A program made the position numbers and the translations under genes. A stretch of DNA of 64,000 nt from Euzebya rosea (GTDB taxonomy: Bacteria > Actinomycetota > Nitriliruptoria > Euzebyales > Euzebyaceae), in NCBI RefSeq assembly GCF_003073135.1, contig NZ_PGDQ01000009.1:155633-219632 (forward strand), read 5' to 3'. The notes beneath the pieces were generated by a model. It did not search any database. It was not told where the DNA came from and worked only from the letters and a program-made list of their open reading frames with translations. Positions 1-7,494 of the stretch are shown piece by piece (the stretch's first letter is position 1; each line of letters opens with the position of its first letter).

Positions 1-1169
1 GCCTTGGTGTCCCGCGCCAGCGCGGCGGGATCACAGGCGACGTAGACCAGGCGGTCGGGACGGAGCGCGGCGAGCTCGCGGCACACGTCGGGACCGGCGC
101 CCGAACGAGGGGGGTCCAGCACGACGACGTCGACGTCGGCCAGCTCGTCCATGACGTCGGCGACGTCCGCGGTCACGACGGTGACGTCCAGCTCCGACAG
201 GTTGGCGCGTGCGTCGGTGGTCGCCTGTGGGCTGGACTCCACGAGGGTCACCCGGGCACCGGCACGGGCCAGGAAGGTGGAGAACAACCCGACGCCGCCG
301 TACAGGTCCAGGACGTGCATCCCGGTCAGGTAGGGGGTGCCGGCCGGCGAGGCTGCGGCGACGACGAGGTCGACCAGCGCGGCGGCCGCGGCAGGGCCGG
401 CCTGGAAGAACGCCCCTGCCGAGACGCGCAGGTCGACGTCGCGGACGCGCATCGTCACCGATCCGGGTTCGCGAAGGACCGCAGGTGCACCCGAGGACTG
501 CAGGGCGACGCCGAAGCTGCCCTCGGGGGCGGCCGGCACGCCGCCGGTGCCCGGGTGGATCGTCAGCAGCCGACCGTCGGTGCCGGCCATCAGTGCCACC
601 TCGTCGACGCCGTCCCAGCCGTCGCCCGCCTCGTCGCGAAGGCTCGCGGCGGCATCGGTCATCAGCAGGCACCGGTCCACCGGGTGCACCTCGTGGCTGC
701 TGGCACGCCGGAACCCCAACGCCCCGTCGGGAGCCACGGCCATCCGCGCCCAGGCCCGGTACCCCTGCGGCCAGGCGTCGGGGACGGGCTCCACGACGAT
801 CTCCGGCGGGTCCTCGACACGGCCGATCCGGACCAGCTGCTCCCGCAGCACCCGGGCCTTCAGCTCCAGCTGGTGTGCCGGCGCCGCGTGCTGCAGCTGG
901 CACCCGCCGCAGCGGTCGGGGCCGTAGTGGGGACAGGGCGGGCCCACGCGGTGGGGACTTGCCTGCAGCACCTCGACCAGCTCGGCCCGTGCCCACCGCT
1001 TCTTCCGCTCGGTGATGCGTGCAGTGACGGTCTCGCCGGGCAGGGCGTGGGCGACGAAGCAGGCCATGCCCTCGGGCAGGCGGCCGACGGCCTCGCCGCC
1101 ATGGGCCCAGCCGTCCAGGGACAGGGTGACGAGGTCGCCGGCGGCGGTGCGGGGCTGGTCGGTGCTCAC
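1..1169 (-). CDS. Class I SAM-dependent RNA uracil C5-methyltransferase (TrmA/RlmD family), 3' end cut by window edge
   Basis: The reverse-strand translation from GTG at 1169 opens with a TRAM-like beta-barrel (residues about 8-60). An iron-sulfur cysteine cluster follows (CPHYGPDRCGGCQLQH), then the Rossmann motif LDLYGGVGLFS, the DPPRSG motif, and VACDPAALARD, which contains the family's catalytic cysteine. These are the signatures of enzymes that methylate C5 of uracil in 23S rRNA (RlmC/RlmD) or tRNA (TrmA). I cannot say which RNA is the substrate. Only about the last 20-30 residues should be missing beyond the left edge. The start is supported by a TACCCT hexamer 8 nt upstream; there is no Shine-Dalgarno. 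It is transcribed divergently from the lipoprotein gene at 1265. Confidence 0.93.
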   Translation of the reverse strand, partial: MSTDQPRTAAGDLVTLSLDGWAHGGEAVGRLPEGMACFVAHALPGETVTARITERKKRWARAELVEVLQASPHRVGPPCPHYGPDRCGGCQLQHAAPAHQLELKARVLREQLVRIGRVEDPPEIVVEPVPDAWPQGYRAWARMAVAPDGALGFRRASSHEVHPVDRCLLMTDAAASLRDEAGDGWDGVDEVALMAGTDGRLLTIHPGTGGVPAAPEGSFGVALQSSGAPAVLREPGSVTMRVRDVDLRVSAGAFFQAGPAAAAALVDLVVAAASPAGTPYLTGMHVLDLYGGVGLFSTFLARAGARVTLVESSPQATTDARANLSELDVTVVTADVADVMDELADVDVVVLDPPRSGAGPDVCRELAALRPDRLVYVACDPAALARDTK

Positions 1170-1177
1170 GCTGTCGG

Positions 1178-1257
1178 AGGGTATGACGCGACGATGCCCG
1201 TGGCCGCGTGGCGCCGTCAGGGGACATGCCGGCGAGGACCAGCGGCTGGGTTACCGT
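1178..1257. promoter_or_regulatory. Divergent -10 hexamers for the RNA methyltransferase and the lipoprotein gene
   Basis: On the reverse strand TACCCT (1183-1178) lies 8 nt before the GTG at 1169. On the forward strand TACCGT (1252-1257) lies 7 nt before the ATG at 1265. Neither start has a Shine-Dalgarno. That spacing places the transcription start at or next to the start codon, the leaderless arrangement common in actinobacteria. No convincing -35 was seen for either. Confidence 0.5.
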
Positions 1258-1264
1258 GCTGGCG

Positions 1265-2110
1265 ATGTCATCCCGGCCGACGGGCTCGACCGCCCTGTTC
1301 CTCGTGCTGGCCGCGGCGCTGCTGCTGGCCTCGTGTGCCCGTTCCAGCGCTCCCCACCTGGTGGCGTCGCTTCCGGAGTCCCTGCTGGACCGCGGTGCGG
1401 TGTGGCGGGCAGGCCCGGACGGCGTCGAGCAAGCCCTCGCGTTGACCGGACTGACGCCGGACGGCGTCGAGGGGTCGGTGACCACCGGCGCCCCGGCGGT
1501 GGTGCTGGTCGCCCACGACGACGTCGGCGGCGTGCCCGCTCAGCTCGAGGCGCGCGGGTACCGGACGGTGGAGCCGCCTGCGACGGGGTGGACCCTGCTG
1601 GAGCGCGGGGCCCTGGTCGAGGAGGCACAGGTCGGCGCCCCTGCTGTCGGTGTGGGGCCCGACCTGGTCGTCATCGGGGGGACCGACGAGGTCGTCGCTG
1701 TCGCGCGCCAGGGGGCGGACAGCCGCACGCCCGTCCCGGTGGAGCTGCTGGACGGGGCCGACATCGCGCTCGTCGGCACGCCGGCGGCGGTTGAGGGCCG
1801 GGGGCCGGTCCGCAGCGCGGCCGAGCTGCCCGAGTGGCAGGCGTTCGCCATCACTGCGACGTCCTCCGACGACGGGGCCGTCGCGCTGCGCGTGCCGGGC
1901 GCCACGCAGGACGATGCGGTTGCCCTCTCGGTGCGCGTCGCCACCGGGGTCCTCGACGGCGGCTTCGCCGTCTCGTCCCTGATGCGGCCGGGGGCGCCGA
2001 TCAGCGAGGGGGACCTGGTGCTGCTGGACGTCGACTGGCTGGCCGACCCGGTTCCCACCGTTTCTGCTGGTCTCGACGGCGGGCTCGGTGCCATCCTGCG
2101 CCCCATGTGA
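1265..2110 (+). CDS. Exported lipoprotein of unknown function
   Basis: The protein is 281 aa. It begins with a short polar N-terminus and a hydrophobic run ending in a lipobox (LLAS-C, Cys about residue 24), so it should be lipid-anchored on the outer face of the membrane. The mature part is rich in Val, Ala, Gly and Asp with no recognisable domain or catalytic motif. I chose the ATG at 1265 over upstream in-frame starts because it gives a normal lipoprotein signal length and sits 7 nt after a TACCGT hexamer. It is monocistronic. Function unknown. Confidence 0.75.
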   Translation: MSSRPTGSTALFLVLAAALLLASCARSSAPHLVASLPESLLDRGAVWRAGPDGVEQALALTGLTPDGVEGSVTTGAPAVVLVAHDDVGGVPAQLEARGYRTVEPPATGWTLLERGALVEEAQVGAPAVGVGPDLVVIGGTDEVVAVARQGADSRTPVPVELLDGADIALVGTPAAVEGRGPVRSAAELPEWQAFAITATSSDDGAVALRVPGATQDDAVALSVRVATGVLDGGFAVSSLMRPGAPISEGDLVLLDVDWLADPVPTVSAGLDGGLGAILRPM

Positions 2111-2177
2111 CCGTCGGGACCGCCGCTCGTCGGATCAGCCAAGAAATTTCGGGAATCGGGCAGGAGAGTCGGCGGCG

Positions 2178-2312
2178 ATGTCGAAAGTCCATGTCAACAG
2201 ATCATCCCGACACCGACTTGATGGGCGCGGCGGCTCATCGATGTTCGGTGCCGTGTTGGGCGCGGCGGCCCGACACGTCCTCAAGGCCCCGGGCTTCGGC
2301 CCGGGGCCTTGA
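2178..2312 (+). CDS. Possible 44-aa small protein whose stop codon lies in a terminator stem
   Basis: An ATG at 2178 is preceded by AGGAGAG at a 9-nt spacing, one of the better ribosome-binding sites in this part of the window. The frame encodes a basic N-terminal half (MSKVHVNRSSRHRLDGRGG) and a short hydrophobic segment (MFGAVLGAAARHVL). It ends at a TGA that overlaps the last base of a perfect hairpin at 2282-2311. The local base composition is less G+C-rich than the flanks. No homologue is recognised. It may equally be a chance frame between two convergent genes. Confidence 0.3.
   Translation: MSKVHVNRSSRHRLDGRGGSSMFGAVLGAAARHVLKAPGFGPGP
2282..2311. terminator. Bidirectional intrinsic terminator
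   Basis: This is a perfect inverted repeat with 13-bp arms (CAAGGCCCCGGGC) around a TTCG tetraloop, followed on the plus strand by AGTCTTTCC. It lies between the convergent lipoprotein gene and prmA, as expected for a shared terminator. Confidence 0.8.
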
Positions 2313-2364
2313 GTCTTTCCCCGGGGCGGAGTCCTTCCCCGGGGCGGAGTCCTTCCACGGGCGG
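2311..2364. repeat. Three tandem 18-bp units next to the terminator
   Basis: Three consecutive copies of an 18-bp unit of the type GAGTCCTTCCCCGGGGCG lie at 2311-2328, 2329-2346 and 2347-2364. The third copy is diverged. The units abut the terminator hairpin and contain no plausible gene. Confidence 0.8.
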
Positions 2365-2410
2365 GAACGCGGTGGGGATGCGGCCGTCCGGGCAGGCCCG
2401 CGCGTGATCG

Positions 2411-3247
2411 TCAGCCGTCGGCGGGACGGTGCGCGACGAGGACGGACCACTCCCGACCGGGGGAGACCGATGGCTCCAGGCCGGCTCGGGCGAAGGTCGA
2501 CCGGGCCTCGTCGCTGCGGTCGACGGCGACACCGGAGCACAGGAGCGTGCCGCCGGGCGCGACGAGGGCGACGAGGTCCTCGGCGATCGCCAGCAGCTTG
2601 TCGGTGATGATGTTGGCGATCACCAGGTCGGCGGTGCCGTCGACGACCTCGCAGGATCCCACCCGCAGGACGATGCGGTCGGCCGTGCCGTGGGCGGCCA
2701 CGTTCTCCGTCGCCACCGTGATGGCCAGCTCGTCGACGTCGACGGCGATCACCTCGCGGGCACCGAGCGCGACGGCGGCCAGGGCGAGCACGCCGGTGCC
2801 GGTGCCGATGTCGGCCACCCGTCGACCGGTGAGCTCGACGTCCTGCATGGCGCGCAGGACCGCGGTGGTCGTCTCGTGGTGGCCGGTGCCGAACGCCATG
2901 CCGGGTTCGATGACGATGCGGTAGGGCGGCTCGTCCAGCTGCGGCCCCTCGGGGGCCAGCCATGGGGGGACGACGGTCAGGGCACCGACGGTGATCGGGT
3001 CCAGCCCCTCCTTCCACGACTCCGACCAGTCGGTCGTGGGCACTTCCTCCCAGCGCCCGTCCAGCGGCATGGGTGGCGTGGTCGCCGGATCGGGACGGGT
3101 GGCGAACCACGCGGTGGACACCCCGTCCTGCTCGGTCAGCCCGTCGCAGGTGATCCCCGCGATGTCGAGCGCGTCGCTCAGGGCGTCCAGGTCCGGACTG
3201 TCGACACGGTAGGCCCAGCTCGAGGGCGGCAGGCCGGTCAGGTCCAT
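2411..3247 (-). CDS. prmA: Ribosomal protein L11 methyltransferase
   Basis: The protein is 278 aa, close to the family norm. The N-terminal substrate-binding part (MDLTGLPPSSWAYRVD onward) is followed by the family hallmark GMAFGTGHHETT (about residues 125-136), the SAM-binding loop DIGTGTGVLALAA and the post-I acidic VIAVDVDELA. DLVIANIITDKLL then matches the N-I/P-P-like catalytic loop of PrmA. It trimethylates lysines and the N-terminus of ribosomal protein L11. The ATG at 3247 overlaps the end of the upstream nitroreductase gene by 10 nt, implying translational coupling. Longer upstream starts would extend far into that gene. Confidence 0.95.
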   Translation of the reverse strand: MDLTGLPPSSWAYRVDSPDLDALSDALDIAGITCDGLTEQDGVSTAWFATRPDPATTPPMPLDGRWEEVPTTDWSESWKEGLDPITVGALTVVPPWLAPEGPQLDEPPYRIVIEPGMAFGTGHHETTTAVLRAMQDVELTGRRVADIGTGTGVLALAAVALGAREVIAVDVDELAITVATENVAAHGTADRIVLRVGSCEVVDGTADLVIANIITDKLLAIAEDLVALVAPGGTLLCSGVAVDRSDEARSTFARAGLEPSVSPGREWSVLVAHRPADG

Positions 3248-3825
3248 CGCTCCACCACCGTCTCCAGCTCCGCCGGCCGGCGCGGTGCCGGGTGGTTGTT
3301 GGCCGGGATGGTCCCCAGGTAGACCCACCCGATGATGCGGTCCTGTTCGCGCAGCGCCAGCGCCTCACGGACTTCCGGGGCATCGCCGAACCAGCCGGTG
3401 CGCCACATCGCCCCGAGCCCCATCGCGTGCGCGGCCAGGCACAGGTTCTGCACTGCGGCAGCGACGGCGGCTTCCTGCTCCCACGCGGGCACCGACTTGC
3501 CGTTCCACGCCTCCTCGGCGGCAAGGGGGGTCGACACCGCGGCGACGATCGTGGGCGCACGCAGCGGCTTGCAGGCCGTCTTGTCGAGCGCGCCCGGATC
3601 GGCGCCGGGTTCGCGCGCCGCGTGGGCTCGTGCGAACACCTCGCCGAGGCGTTCACGGGCATCGCCCTCGATGACCACGAAGCGCCATGGCTGCAGCTGA
3701 CCGTGGTCCGGTGCGGCCACGGCTGCCTGCAGCAGCCGCTCGAGGGTGACCTCGTCGGGGCCGGGCGCGACCAGCCGGGGGACCGACCGGCGCGTGGCGA
3801 TGGCGGTGAGGGCGTCCATCGCCAT
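3238..3825 (-). CDS. Nitroreductase family FMN-dependent oxidoreductase
   Basis: The protein is 195 aa. It starts MAMDALTAIATRRSVPRLV, the usual N-terminal helix plus RRS FMN-phosphate contact of the family. Next come AAVAAPDHGQLQPWRF (the S/D-H-x-QPW FMN site), an insertion with EQEAAVAAAVQNLCLAAHAMGLGAMWRTG (conserved quinone/FMN loop), and IIGWVYLGTIP near the end. It resembles the YdjA-like subgroup of small nitroreductases; the physiological substrate is unknown. It starts 5 nt after the stop of the haem monooxygenase gene and overlaps prmA, so the three probably form one transcript. A start at 3819 is equally possible. Confidence 0.88.
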   Translation of the reverse strand: MAMDALTAIATRRSVPRLVAPGPDEVTLERLLQAAVAAPDHGQLQPWRFVVIEGDARERLGEVFARAHAAREPGADPGALDKTACKPLRAPTIVAAVSTPLAAEEAWNGKSVPAWEQEAAVAAAVQNLCLAAHAMGLGAMWRTGWFGDAPEVREALALREQDRIIGWVYLGTIPANNHPAPRRPAELETVVERWT

Positions 3826-3829
3826 CCCG

Positions 3830-4207
3830 CTAGGCGTCCGGGGTGATGCCAGCGGCGTCCGCGGGCTGGGTGACGCCAGCGGCGTCCGCGGTTTGTATCG
3901 CCTCGAAGCTCCAGACCTCCGAGCCGCTCGCTGCGGGGCCACCCTCGCGCCCGTCCTGCGACGCCTGCGCGTGGCCCTTGCCGAACTGCATGCTGTTGAC
4001 CCACGCGTCGAAGTGCTCCTTGGACTTCCAGCGCGTGTAGACCAAGTACTTGTCGGTGCCGCCGACCGGGCGGAGCAGCTCGAAGTGCTCGAAGCCGTCC
4101 ATCTTCTCGACCTCGCCAGCACGCTTGGCGAAGCGGTCCTCGAGGGTCTCTCGCATGGGTTCGGGCACGGTCAGCACGTTGAAGGCAACGAACGGGTGGT
4201 CCGACAT
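3830..4207 (-). CDS. MhuD/HmoA-like haem-degrading monooxygenase (ABM fold)
   Basis: The protein is 125 aa. The first 100 residues follow the MhuD pattern: an early Asn in FVAFNVLTV, RFAKRAGEVEKMDGF, FELLRPVGGTDKYLVYTRWKS, EHFDAW, and a His in GKGHAQAS. In MhuD the equivalent Asn, Trp and His position haem for oxygenolytic cleavage, so iron release from haem is the likely role. The last 20 residues (ADAAGVTQPADAAGITPDA) are a low-complexity tail encoded by a tandem 27-bp DNA repeat and are probably not part of the fold. First gene of a probable operon with the nitroreductase and prmA. Confidence 0.85.
   Translation of the reverse strand: MSDHPFVAFNVLTVPEPMRETLEDRFAKRAGEVEKMDGFEHFELLRPVGGTDKYLVYTRWKSKEHFDAWVNSMQFGKGHAQASQDGREGGPAASGSEVWSFEAIQTADAAGVTQPADAAGITPDA
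3842..3895. repeat. Two in-frame 27-bp tandem repeats in the 3' end of the haem monooxygenase gene
   Basis: The units are 3842-3868 and 3869-3895, both of the form GGTGAYGCCAGCGGCGTCC followed by GCGG plus four variable bases. A partial third unit continues towards the stop codon. Because 27 is divisible by three, the repeat adds a reiterated ADAAG-type tail without shifting the frame. Confidence 0.85.
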
Positions 4208-4267
4208 GAGGGGGTCTCCTCGCCGCGGGGGCGGTAGGGGTCAGGGTTCACCGGGCAGAGTAGGGCC

Positions 4268-5074
4268 GTGGACCAACGACTGCTCGACGACGCGAAGCGA
4301 ATGACGCTGGCCTGGCACGGCCGTACCGGACCCGTGCTGGCCCCGATGGCCTTCTGGTGGGACGGTCGGCACCTGTGGTGCTCGACCTCCGGCTCCTCGG
4401 CCAAGGTCGAGCGGATCGAGGACCGTCCGGAGGTTGCCGTGCTGGTCGGGGCCGACGACGATGGCGCGTCCGGCGCGGTGCTGCGCGGCAGGGCCCGGAT
4501 CTTCCGCCCGACCGACGTGGTCGCCATGGCCACCCACGGGGCGACCCTCGCCGCTGCGCAGGCTGCCCTGGCGGTCAAGCAGGCCCCGTCGATCGCCGGC
4601 TACGTCGTGGATGCGGCCCGGATCCCCTCCCGCTGGATGCCCGCCCGCCGGGTGATGCTGCGGATCACCGTCGACGATCCCGAGCCGATCCTCGCGCCGA
4701 CGATGGGTCCGGGCATCGCGCCGGGCCTGCCGACCGCCGTCCCTCCGGAGGTGCGGCGGCTGCTGTCGGGACAGCGACGAGTCGTCCTCGGCGTCCGTGA
4801 CGGTGAGCACCTGCGCGTCCTGCCGGCCATCTGGGGGCCGGGCTTCACCCTGGACCTCCCCGCGGGCGAGTCGGTGCCGACCGGGCTGCCGGCGGTTGTC
4901 GTCACTGACCACGACCCGGGGTTCCGCCCGACGGAGGTCGCCGGTGTGGCCGTTCGCGGCCGGATCTCCGGGCGGACGATCAGCGCGGAGTCGGTGCGCT
5001 GGTGGCATGGCTTCGACAGCGGTCGGGCCGAGATGCCGACCGCCGCGTTCGACCCGATCGTCCTTCCCGACTGA
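4268..5074 (+). CDS. Pyridoxamine-5'-phosphate-oxidase-like split-barrel flavin protein
   Basis: The protein is 268 aa from GTG at 4268. The N-terminal 110 residues look like the FMN-binding split barrel: GPVLAPMAFWWDGRHLWCSTSGSSAK, VERIEDRPEVAVLV, SGAVLRGRARIF. A second half of similar composition (RVVLGVRDGEHLRVLPAIWGPGFTLD onward) suggests a duplicated or tandem barrel. Proteins of this type bind FMN, F420 or haem and reduce or oxidise small molecules; the cofactor cannot be called from sequence alone. It stands alone between a divergent operon and a terminator. Confidence 0.72.
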   Translation: MDQRLLDDAKRMTLAWHGRTGPVLAPMAFWWDGRHLWCSTSGSSAKVERIEDRPEVAVLVGADDDGASGAVLRGRARIFRPTDVVAMATHGATLAAAQAALAVKQAPSIAGYVVDAARIPSRWMPARRVMLRITVDDPEPILAPTMGPGIAPGLPTAVPPEVRRLLSGQRRVVLGVRDGEHLRVLPAIWGPGFTLDLPAGESVPTGLPAVVVTDHDPGFRPTEVAGVAVRGRISGRTISAESVRWWHGFDSGRAEMPTAAFDPIVLPD

Positions 5075-5096
5075 CGGCGGTCGGTCCCGAAAACGT

Positions 5097-5124
5097 GTCC
5101 GGCCGCCCCGAGGGGCGGCCGGAC
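5097..5124. terminator. Intrinsic terminator between convergent genes
   Basis: The 13-bp arms GTCCGGCCGCCCC and GGGGCGGCCGGAC are perfectly complementary and separated by GA. In practice this gives a 4-nt loop on a very stable stem. It lies just after the split-barrel gene and before the convergent LVIVD-protein gene. Confidence 0.8.
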
Positions 5125-5149
5125 GATCGTGGTGTCGAGGCAGGTCCGG

Positions 5150-6739
5150 TCAGCGGACCTGGCAGGAGAACCGCAGGGTCCCGTCCTCGTCGGTGACGAC
5201 GGCGAGCGCCTCGGAGACCATCGCCGGGGTGAAGACGGTCGTCCCCTCCGGCGCAGCGGTCGGGGCTGCCGGGTCGATGATCAGGCGGAAGTCACCGTTC
5301 TCGATGAAGCAGTCGGAGTCCCACGTCTCGTCGAAGGGGTTGCCGCACTCCTCCGGGCCGGTCCACTTGAAGATGTCGAACCCGCGGCCCTGGTCGCCCA
5401 CGTACATGTACGGGCCCTTGTAGAACTTGGCGCTCCAGGCCTCGGTCCCGGCGGTGCGGCCGGCCGTGGTCCCATAGGCGCCTGACTCGGAGTCCTCCAG
5501 GGAGATGGTCGCGGCACCGATCTCGACCGGCAGGGTCGGGTCGGCGAAGTCGACGACGCGGCCGCCGAGGACGTACCAGGCGACGCTCATCACCTGGTTG
5601 TTGGGGGCGACGCGGCCGAAGTGGCTGGTGCAGGCACGGTGGTCGGGAGTCTGACCCTGCACCGGTGGCACGTAGTAGCTGAGCGGGCCGACCGCGGCAC
5701 CGGCGATGGAGGTGTCGTAGAAGGCCAGTCCCTCACCGGGGCACACGCCCGAGCGGTCCGCGAAGAAGCCGCCCAGCGCGAGGGACTCGTTGTTGGTCAC
5801 CGCGATGGCGCCGTCGGGGGAGGGGAAGTAGCCGTGGGCGTACGTGCCCTCGTTGGGGGCGAACGCCGTCGTCAGCTGGGGGTCGAGCGGGTCGGTGTTG
5901 TCGTAGATCAGGTAGTCGACCTCGCTGGCGACGTACATGATCGAGCCGTCGGGACTGAGCTCGCCGTCGTGGGGGCTGCCGATGGTTTCGGGCCCGATGA
6001 AGGAGCGGATGTCGGTGACGTCGCCGCCGTCGACGAAGTACGGGCTCATGTCGACGATCTGGATGGAGGTGACCTCGGCGCCGCCGATCTCGCCGTTCCA
6101 GGCGTAGGCGACGGGGGCGGTGGGGTGGAACATGAAGTTGTGGGCGCCACCGGCGCCGATGCGCACGCGGGCGAACGGCTGGGCGTCGTAGGGGTCGGTG
6201 ACCTCGAACATCGAGAATCCGCCGGCCTCGCTGGTCAGCGGGTTGCCGTCGTCGGACTCGTACGTCGTCTCGGGACCGGCCTCGGTGCACAGCGCGCCGG
6301 ACTCGCGGCTGGAACCGACGAAGGTCCGGAGGGTGCCGTCGTCCTCGGTCCACTGGAACACGCCGACGTCGCTGCGCGGGTTGGCGCAGGAGATGTAGTC
6401 GGCGACCACGGCGTTCTCGGGGTCGGTGATGTCGATGATGCCGATGCCGTCGGAGTGGTCGCCGACGACGGCGAAGTCGCGCTCCTCCACCGTGCCGTCG
6501 TCGAGGGTGACGGGTGTGGTGAAGAACTCCACGTCGGTGCCCTGGTTGTCGACCTTCCTGCTGGCCTGGGTCTCGGGGATGTTGGCCAGGGTGATGTTGC
6601 CGACGTGCTCGAAGTTGAACAGGTCGGTGTCACCCACGCCGGGCGCCTGCTGGCGGTCGAAGCCGGTGTCGGGGGCGGCGCCGAGCAGGCCGATCACCAA
6701 CAAGGCGCTGGCCGCGGTCGCGATCGTCTTTCGGATCAT
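5150..6739 (-). CDS. Secreted LVIVD-repeat (beta-propeller-like) protein
   Basis: The protein is 529 aa. ATG 6739 has GGAG 8-9 nt upstream and opens an N-terminal signal peptide (MIRKTIATAASALLVIGLLG, cleavage near AAPDTG). The mature part has repeated segments typical of LVIVD proteins: FAVVGDHSDGIGIIDITDPENAVV, GFSMFEVTDPYDAQPFARV, TSIQIVDMSPYF and GGRVVDFADPTLPVEIG. These normally form beta-propeller blades. Several Cys (ISCANP, GALCTEAG, GVCPGEG, ACTSHFG, EECGNPF, DCFIENG, FSCQVR) could pair outside the cell. No catalytic residues can be assigned. Upstream longer frames lack a signal peptide and were not used. Confidence 0.85.
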   Translation of the reverse strand: MIRKTIATAASALLVIGLLGAAPDTGFDRQQAPGVGDTDLFNFEHVGNITLANIPETQASRKVDNQGTDVEFFTTPVTLDDGTVEERDFAVVGDHSDGIGIIDITDPENAVVADYISCANPRSDVGVFQWTEDDGTLRTFVGSSRESGALCTEAGPETTYESDDGNPLTSEAGGFSMFEVTDPYDAQPFARVRIGAGGAHNFMFHPTAPVAYAWNGEIGGAEVTSIQIVDMSPYFVDGGDVTDIRSFIGPETIGSPHDGELSPDGSIMYVASEVDYLIYDNTDPLDPQLTTAFAPNEGTYAHGYFPSPDGAIAVTNNESLALGGFFADRSGVCPGEGLAFYDTSIAGAAVGPLSYYVPPVQGQTPDHRACTSHFGRVAPNNQVMSVAWYVLGGRVVDFADPTLPVEIGAATISLEDSESGAYGTTAGRTAGTEAWSAKFYKGPYMYVGDQGRGFDIFKWTGPEECGNPFDETWDSDCFIENGDFRLIIDPAAPTAAPEGTTVFTPAMVSEALAVVTDEDGTLRFSCQVR

Positions 6740-6826
6740 GGTGGTGCTCCAGGGGTGAGGGGGTCGGTGCGGGGTTCGACGGCGAGGGGTCGGATTCCTC
6801 CCCGATGGGGTAGGACTGTCCTCCTC

Positions 6827-7471
6827 GTGACCACACCTGGAGACCACCTCTTCGAGGGCGCCATCACCGCCGCGGGCTTCGCGTCAGGCGAGTCCGTCGT
6901 CGTCGGCGCCTGGGCCCGTTCGCCCCTCGGCATGTTCGTCGACGTCATGTGGCGTCGGCCGGACGGCGAGCGGATCCTCCTCGCCCCCCGGCAGGACGTC
7001 GCCGACTACGTCGCAGGCCTGTACGCCTTCGACACCGTTCGGGTCGTCCCCCTCGAGGGCCGCCTCCTGCGGGACGCGCTGCGGGTGTCGGCGGGCCCGC
7101 TGCAGCTCTCGGCCACCCTCGCGCCGCGGGACTGGCGGTCGTGGCTGTTCGCGCTGCGGCCCCGCGTGCTGCGTCGCAGCCCACGGTGGATCGCGCTGGA
7201 GGACCGCCTTGCCCGGCCGTTCGTCGGGCACGTCATCGGCGGCGGCGAGGGGGTCCGGGCGGCGGGCGTGGCCCCCGGCGGCCAGCAGGAGTTCTACGGG
7301 GCCGACGACTGGCGGGCGCTGACCTGGGCTGCCCTGACGGTGGACGGCGCCGACGCAGGGCTGATGGCGCCGCTTCCCGCGGACTTCGGGGTCGGGCTGA
7401 GCGCGTTCCCCACCCAGCCGGCGTCGGTACGGGTCGGCACCATCATCCGTCCGGTTCCGGACCGAGGGTGA
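6827..7471 (+). CDS. Conserved hypothetical protein
   Basis: The protein is 214 aa from GTG at 6827. It is soluble, Arg-rich and without signal or membrane segments. Recognisable stretches are GMFVDVMWRRPDGERILLAP, VADYVAGLYAFDTVRVVPLEG and LARPFVGHVIGGGEGVRAAG. I recall similar actinobacterial proteins annotated only as hypothetical and cannot name a domain. It reads in the same direction as the class IV aminotransferase 23 nt downstream. A longer frame upstream opposite the LVIVD gene has no start with support. Confidence 0.7.
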   Translation: MTTPGDHLFEGAITAAGFASGESVVVGAWARSPLGMFVDVMWRRPDGERILLAPRQDVADYVAGLYAFDTVRVVPLEGRLLRDALRVSAGPLQLSATLAPRDWRSWLFALRPRVLRRSPRWIALEDRLARPFVGHVIGGGEGVRAAGVAPGGQQEFYGADDWRALTWAALTVDGADAGLMAPLPADFGVGLSAFPTQPASVRVGTIIRPVPDRG

Positions 7472-7494
7472 CCACCGGGTAGCCTTCTGCCACC

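Noticed and set aside
31..1485. A 484-codon reverse frame spanning the left-edge methyltransferase and the lipoprotein gene
   Set aside because: It is Arg/Pro/Gly-rich without any motif and in a different frame from the clear methyltransferase. It is a G+C-driven shadow.
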